From NCBI GenBank assembly GCA_003117195.1, contig BDSI01000024.1, positions 1,174,152 through 1,238,151 of the forward strand: a stretch of 64,000 nt of DNA, written 5' to 3'. A program made the position numbers and the translations under genes. This document shows positions 58,939 to 64,000 of this stretch, in pieces. How positions within the stretch are numbered: the stretch's first letter is position 1; every line of letters begins with the position of its first letter. The stretch comes from Eudorina sp. 2006-703-Eu-15 (lineage: Eukaryota > Chlorophyta > Chlorophyceae > Chlamydomonadales > Volvocaceae). The notes under the pieces are model-generated. The model had not been told where the DNA came from. It was given only the letters and a program-made list of their open reading frames with translations, and searched no databases.

Positions 58939-60862
58939 CTGACACCATGCCGGCGGTTCCAGCCCGCGCCTCTTTCTCCTCCATCTCTTGCTGCACCCGG
59001 GCGGTCCCGTCGCGGTCCTCCATCCAGATCTGGCGCAAGCGGCTCGCCGCTTCTTCACTCTGCGGAATATAGGCTCGCATGATGAGAGCCTCTGGCACAC
59101 CGTTTAGCCGCTCCAGCTCGCGCATAGCCAGCGGATCCAACTGCAGAGGCATGGAGACCGACTTCTGCCACTCCTCCGCCAGGTGCTCCGCCCACGCCAT
59201 CACAACCGGGCCCCGCACGGTCAGGAACGTTGCAGAGCGCAGCAACTCCTGCATCCGCTCGCGACTGATGCCAGCATCCATCATCACCACCTGGATGTAC
59301 TCAGGCAGATCCTCGACGCGCCGCGGCAGAGCGCCCACCAGCTGCGTGCGGGACGGGTTGGGTCTAGCCACGATATGATTCGCCAACACGCGCGGCTGAA
59401 TGCTCAGCGGGCCTCGCAACCCGCCGTCCCGCAATCGGACGACAACCAGCTTCAAGGTGGCGATGGCCACGGCCAGCAGCAGCGTCTCCACCAGTTCCAG
59501 TGGCGGCAGCGGCCGACCGAACCGATTGCGCTCCGGTACGTCCCCCATGTCCACGCGCGCCAGAGCCCAGGGCGGTATCTTGCCCGCTGCAGCCGGGCGC
59601 ACAGTGCAATGCAGAACATCACCGAGCAGTTAAACGAACAGCGAGCTTTTCCATAGCATCGGGGCTTTCCTCTCATTCCCATCACGACCCTTTCCCTGGC
59701 ACGCATATAGTACGCTGAAGCGCCCCGCACTAACCTCTCAACGCCTGCAAGCACATCCTGCAGATGCGTACTTGATCGCCGCCATCTCGGACGCGGAAGG
59801 TGCAGTCAACCTGCAGCGTTTCGCTCACACCTGGCACTTCCGTGACGTGCCGCATGCAGTACGTCACGTAAGTCCCCGCGTTGTCGGCAGCATGCCCCGA
59901 CCCGCCGACACCAGGTTTTTCTGCTGCCGGAGGGCCGTACACTCCGTCGCTGGGTGCTGCTACAGCACCGCCTGACAACCCGCCATGTGCGGCGCACGGC
60001 GGTTCACGCCCAGGTACACGCACCCGGGAGAGCACGTCGGCAGCCGTCTCATCGGGCCTGGGTGGCGCACCCGCACCTCGCGCCCCATAAACCGGGGCGG
60101 ACGGCGGCGGTGGCGCCGCCACCGCATCTGCGGGCAACGGCCGTCGGTACACCACCTTGGCATCACGCGGAACTTCGGCCGTCGACCGTATGTCGGCGCG
60201 CAACAGCTCCACGTTCGGGATATCCTCCCACGGCACCCACTGCACTTCACCACGGCCGTGGATGCAGCTGCAGACGCCGCAAAGCCACATCGGCATCTCA
60301 CACCGAACGTACTTGTCCAGCTCCTGCGCGAACGCCACCTCCCGTGCTAAGCCGCCGCCGTCAGGAAGCTGGATGTTGTTGATGTTGTCATACGGCACCC
60401 CCAAGCGTTGTCGTACAGCCTCCAACACACTCAACCGACGCGCATCTGCACCTCGTAGTGGCCGTCCGCCACGCCTACTGCCGACCGAATCATCAACCTG
60501 CCTGTCGCGGACGGCCTGCATGCGCTGCCGAGCCGCCGCCTGCTCCGTAGCCCGCCGTTTGGGGGAGTGCTGACGGCGGCTTTCCTCCATGCGCTCCCGA
60601 GCCGCCGCCTGCTCCGTAGCCCGCCGTTGGGGGAGTGCTGACGGCGGCTTTCCTCCATGCGCTGCCGAGCTGCGGCTCGTACCATTTCCTCTTGTCGGAC
60701 GACCTGTTGTGACTGCGGTGCAACCCCAGCCAAACGGCCCAACGCTGACAACCAGGCACCACACAGGCCTGACCTGCCGTGACCTGGACTAAAAAGCCCG
60801 GCAACACGGCGTGCTACCGGCCGAGCCGGTAGTTGCCCCTGCAACAGCATCCATGACCACAC
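58939..60862 (-). pseudogene. Helitron: N-terminal region with 22-residue repeats and zinc-ribbon motif
   Basis: The upstream exon (to 59735) starts with repeats of RRATEQAAARERMEESRRQH, then GVPYDNINNIQLPDGGGLAR, LCGVCSCIHGRGEVQWVPWE and RICRMCLQALR, a CxxC pattern typical of Helitron N-termini. It joins in phase to 59586-58939: AGKIPPWALARVDMGDVPER, then GRPLPPLELVETLLLA and LVGALPRRVEDLPEYIQVV, a domain I associate with Helitron proteins (DUF6570-like). One repeat copy is a base shorter than its neighbour (CGCCGTTGGGGG versus CGCCGTTTGGGGG), which breaks the frame near 60630. The start codon is uncertain; the upstream frame opens at 60862. Confidence 0.75.
60545..60680 (-). repeat. Two tandem ~66-bp coding repeats, one with a 1-base deletion
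   Basis: Copies of the AAARERMEESRRQHSP-encoding unit lie side by side. The copy at 60553 onward has CCGTTTGGGGG and that at 60621 onward has CCGTTGGGGG. The difference puts the two copies in different reading frames. Confidence 0.88.
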
Positions 60863-61580
60863 CTTCTGTCAGTTGCGTGCTTGGGGGGCAAAATTTCGCT
60901 TTTGTTATTTGCAAGCTAACTTCTTACCGATTCGCCAGCCTGGTCATTCATGTTCGCGTGACCCTCGGGCCACATGTTTCCGTAGCCTAAACCATCAAGT
61001 ACGCGACCGTTATCCATTTAACATCTGACATTTATACTTTTAATTTATAATCTATAAATTTACACGTTGTTTGACGTCTTTGTGTTACACGTTTCTAGCT
61101 TGTACGGACCAGACGAGCCAATCTTGTTTTCTATGGTGTTTATTTGAATCATTTTTAAGTTCTCGTTTCCAGTTCAGCGGTCCATAAATTTACAAACCGT
61201 GCAGATGGGCAAAACAGCGTGCAAAGTACGACCAACCGCTGAATCAAACCGCTACACTACTGCCACCACACCCAGTGCTGAAGGGTTGTTTGCAAGGTAG
61301 CTGCCGCTATGTCTACTAAATCCTGATCCTAACCTAATATGCCACACTGCAGGGACTTCATGCACCGCCCAGCATGCAAACATGTTCCCCCTTGATTACG
61401 TCTGGGTTTGAACTGGCGACCTCTCCATACAACATACAACACAACTTTTCTTTGTGATTAAAACATAGTGCCTGGAGTTGAACTGACGACCTCTGGTTCT
61501 TGAACCCTCTCGGCTTAGCGGCAAACATTTTCCGTACTGGCTTCCGAAACCACCACTTGCTGCTTCGTTGCCCCAGCGCT

Positions 61581-61616
61581 CGCGAACGAACAAACGAACG
61601 AACGAACGAACGAACG
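61581..61616 (+). repeat. (CGAA)n microsatellite
   Basis: Eight to nine units of CGAA with one CAAA variant. Confidence 0.95.
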
Positions 61617-62306
61617 GGAGTTCTCCCCCTAGCCCTCAGAAAGCAGAAAGCAGAAAGGAAGCAGAAAGAGAAGCCCCTATCGGGTTCTCTTTCGAGCTTC
61701 CTTTCGTGCTTTCTTTAGCTTTCTTCGGGAACATGTCTGCTTGTATGTGGTGGAGTTCACACATGTTCAACACCGCAGTAGCACGCTTACAGTGCAGGCT
61801 TACCTTACACTGTTACAGGCCCTGTCAGGGGCCACACTCTCCTGACTCTGTGCTGATTTCAAGGATAAGCTGTGGAAGTTTCACTTGCAATGGTGTCCGT
61901 GTAACATGTACACCTCCTTTTATGGCCAAACTGACTGTTGGCAGTACACTAACCAGGCCGTGTTTCAATTGAGATGATGTCGGTTGTTGATGGTGATTGG
62001 CTGATAAGTAGTGGGCCACGTCCATGGCAATCACAGATGCCATCCGAGCAGAACCCAGGTCCACAGAGACATGAAATGTCAGCTCCATACGCACCGACAG
62101 ATGTCACCAATTTTGATACATAAAATTAGTAAGAATACTGACAAATGTTTGCTATTGATAATGTCTCATAACAATGATTGTCATAGCAATGATAACAAGG
62201 ATAACAACAATAATAAGAACAAAGGAATAATAAGAATCGTGGAAACCTTAATAATAACACCGCTGCACCACGACTTGTATGTCATGGCGATCAAGGGTAA
62301 GGCATT

Positions 62307-62335
62307 GACAGACAGACAGACAGACAGGCAGGCAG
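62307..62335 (+). repeat. (GACA)n/(GGCA)n microsatellite
   Basis: A short run of GACA units passing into GGCA units. Confidence 0.9.
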
Positions 62336-62658
62336 GCCCATAAATCGAGCAGACTAATGACAATCGAGAAGTGAAATATAAACTTGACAACACTAAAAAC
62401 CTCTACAGGGATGTACAGGGGCCCAACTGGATGTAGAATCGGACATACAGTATTAATAAGGATCACACCCCATCGGTACCTGTCGGGACAATGGGCCCAC
62501 CTTGCAACGGTTACACTGTCGACAGCAGCGGCCCATTGCTTATTACCAATAGGATTAAATTAATATGATAGATAATAATAATGATCTATCACATACGATC
62601 AAGTGATAAGAACGTTATAGTATAATCCCTATTAGTAATGAGCAATGATGTAACGTGA

Positions 62659-62732
62659 ATATTGTTGACATATACGACTCGGCATGACCAGCACCATATT
62701 GTTGACATATACGACTCGGCATGACCAGTACC
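62659..62732 (+). repeat. 37-bp tandem duplication at the LINE insertion site
   Basis: 62659-62695 and 62696-62732 are identical except one base (CAGCACC versus CAGTACC). The unit is ATATTGTTGACATATACGAC plus TCGGCATGACCAGYACC. Confidence 0.95.
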
Positions 62733-62751
62733 ATTTCTGGTCATGCCGAGT
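62714..62751. repeat. 15-bp perfect hairpin at the LINE 5' junction
   Basis: ACTCGGCATGACCAG (62714-62728) pairs exactly with CTGGTCATGCCGAGT (62737-62751) across an 8-base loop. The 5' arm belongs to the tandem duplication. Confidence 0.92.
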
Positions 62752-63691
62752 GGCCCAGGCGGTGGTGGGTCAGTTGGAAGCGCGCCTAGGGGCACGGATA
62801 CGGAGGCCGCAGGTCTGGCTGGCGGAACCCCCGCCACCCGTGGAGCAAGTTGTTTGGGATGTGGTGGTGTTGGCCGCGATTGCGGCCATGGAGACTGGTC
62901 GCCGATTCATGGCGGCCACCCTGCGTCGGTCCGCACCTGGTCAGGGTCAGACGATCCGGCCGGGACCGATATTGGCAGAACAAGGGGAGCGGCGCGCAAT
63001 CGCTGACTTTTGGGGGCGCCTCCACGGGTTCGCCCAGTTGGGGCTCCCGAGACGGGGTTGGAGCTCAGTGGGCCCTTTCCACCCTTTCTTGAAAATGGCG
63101 GGGGGAGTCCTGCGATGTGCGGGACCTGCTCCTGAAGAAGGATGAGGCGCGGGTTTCCCGCCCTCTGTCTGTTTATCGTCGGGCTCTCCGAACCGGGGTT
63201 CAAGTTGGGGACCGGGCCTACCCTCAGATTGGGGTGGAGGTTGGGCTCCGGTTGGCATTTTGGTGTTTTGGCCAAGTTATTTCTTATGATGCGGGCTCCC
63301 CACTAGCGGTCGCTGGGCAGTGTCACGAGCCAGGCGTGGGCCTTCCAAGACCTCGAGAGGGTGCTGCGTTGGGTGCCTCAGAGGTGGTGGTAGCTGGGTA
63401 ATGGGGTGCCTGTGTGGGCGACCTCCCTGTGCTTGGCTTTATCCACTTCTGGGGATTATGCCCGCTGCTGTGCCTATTTGGTAGTGTTGCCCCGCTGCGC
63501 GTAGTGTTGCCCCGCTGCGCGCCTCTGCTTGCTTCGGTGTCTGACTGGTTGGGGTTATGGCCCGGTGTGTTTTCTTTGGGTGCGGCGTTGTGGTGTGGAG
63601 GTGACCTGCCGCCTTGGCGGTGGGGCCTACTGGGGCTTGCTCTGGTATACACCGATGATCCCGTTGGGGTCCGCTGTAACATTCATTCATT
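62717..63691 (+). mobile_element. 5'-truncated LINE-like retrotransposon with 11-bp target-site duplication
   Basis: CATATACGACT occurs at 62706-62716 and again at 63692-63702, directly after the CATT-repeat tail, giving an 11-bp target-site duplication. Inside, a plus-strand frame from about 62750 reads VAQAVVGQLEARLGARIRRP, then PVEQVVWDVVVLAAIAAMET and GRRFMAATLRRSAPG, resembling the C-terminal tail of L1-type reverse-transcriptase proteins. It stops at 63145, and the rest is 3' non-coding. The last ~280 bp match 49321-49616. The element is dead (no reverse transcriptase core) but its structure is complete from target site to target site. Confidence 0.8.
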
Positions 63692-63702
63692 CATATACGA
63701 CT

Positions 63703-64000
63703 ATTGCTTCGCAGAGCTATGCATACCGAGGAAGGGATGGTTAGCGGTGGGGGCTACACACCCCATCTTTAAGGTGCAGGATGGCGGTCTAGTCTGCCAT
63801 GGCCCTATTTATTATCCAGGCCAGGATAACTAGCCGACGTCCAGTGGCCGCAGAGCATTGGATCGCGGGGGACGGCCGCAAATGTGTGACATCTGGACCA
63901 TTGGAGCCTTGTTAGGGGCTGGGAGGTACGAGAACCGGTGAGGCCGTCCGGGCAGTCCCCTGATAGTGGCTCACGAGCTTCCAAGACTTCTATCTAGATA
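63703..64000. other. Right edge, no gene recognised
   Basis: About 300 bp after the LINE-like copy. It contains GGGATGGTTAGCGGTGGGGG and similar non-coding sequence. No open frame of note continues out of the window. Confidence 0.5.

Larger units (their letters stand above)
50442..60862 (-). mobile_element. Autonomous Helitron (rolling-circle transposon), decayed
   Basis: About 10.4 kb of minus-strand coding sequence in the Helitron RepHel order: zinc-ribbon N-terminus, second N-terminal domain, HUH Rep, PIF1-type helicase and an OTU-like C-terminus. Introns with good sites interrupt it (59587-59734, 58405-58938, 55231-55404, 53491-53674, 52080-52225). Frame breaks near 60630, 56915, 56395 and probably ~50570 mean this copy cannot encode one intact protein as sequenced. 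Terminal TC and CTRR ends were not identified, so the element's true limits are open. The domain entries below give details. Confidence 0.88.
60863..62658. other. AT-richer flank with microsatellites, no gene recognised
   Basis: About 1.8 kb. It contains a CGAA-repeat at 61581-61616, an AGAAAGC-type purine stretch at 61637-61672 and a GACA/GGCA repeat at 62307-62335. A part at 61380-61510 has two phrases like the reverse complement of a tRNA T arm (GGGTTTGAACTGGCGACCTC and GGAGTTGAACTGACGACCTC), too degenerate to call. Confidence 0.5.

Noticed and set aside
61380..61510. Possible tRNA or tRNA-derived SINE on the minus strand
   Set aside because: Two T-arm-like phrases are present, but I cannot fold acceptor, D and anticodon arms.

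Overview
The window looks like nuclear DNA of a green alga of the volvocine/Chlamydomonas type. The genes are GC-rich, cut into many small exons by GT-AG introns (donors mostly GTGNGT or GTRAG), and encode both a ciliary doublet protein and a plastid-type ABC1 kinase. TGTAA sits downstream of two of the genes, as expected of algal poly(A) signals. All gene models were assembled by eye from reading frames, splice sites and phase, so exon ends are predictions.

Layout. (1) 1-4346, minus: 5' part of CFAP21/EFHB, a ciliary microtubule inner protein, running off the left edge. (2) 4347-6056: divergent intergenic region. (3) 6057-18806, plus: a 14-exon STAND NTPase of about 1,880 residues with a MGxxC lipid-anchor N-terminus, a FISHAW-type (possibly TIR-like) domain, a NACHT domain and 14 WD repeats. 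Its start codon lies inside a perfect hairpin. (4) 18807-27499: gene-poor, with a 2-kb minisatellite bracketed by 164-bp inverted repeats and a tRNA-Arg(CCG). (5) 27500-29504, minus: membrane-anchored FkbM-type methyltransferase with an apparent one-base frameshift. (6) 30815-35602, minus: type II membrane protein of a glycosyltransferase-like algal family. (7) 37694-38677, plus: small coiled-coil protein. (8) 39522-45305, plus: plastid-type ABC1K atypical kinase. (9) 46571-46757: a tRNA-Pro(AGG) and a tRNA-like sequence without an anticodon arm. (10) 46.9-50.4 kb: repeats, an orphan exon and a short retroelement copy. (11) 50442-60862, minus: an autonomous Helitron (zinc-ribbon N-terminus, HUH Rep, PIF1-type helicase, OTU-like C-terminus) broken by several frameshifts. 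(12) 62717-63691: a 5'-truncated LINE-like copy with an 11-bp target-site duplication, sharing its 3' end with at least three other copies here.

The most interesting gene is the NACHT/WD protein: its order (membrane anchor, signalling-type domain, NTPase switch, double beta-propeller sensor) resembles NLR-like sensors, although a defence role is only inferred. The two minus-strand membrane enzymes at 27.5-35.6 kb could both act on glycans. The rest is repeat-rich accessory DNA with retroelement and rolling-circle transposon debris.
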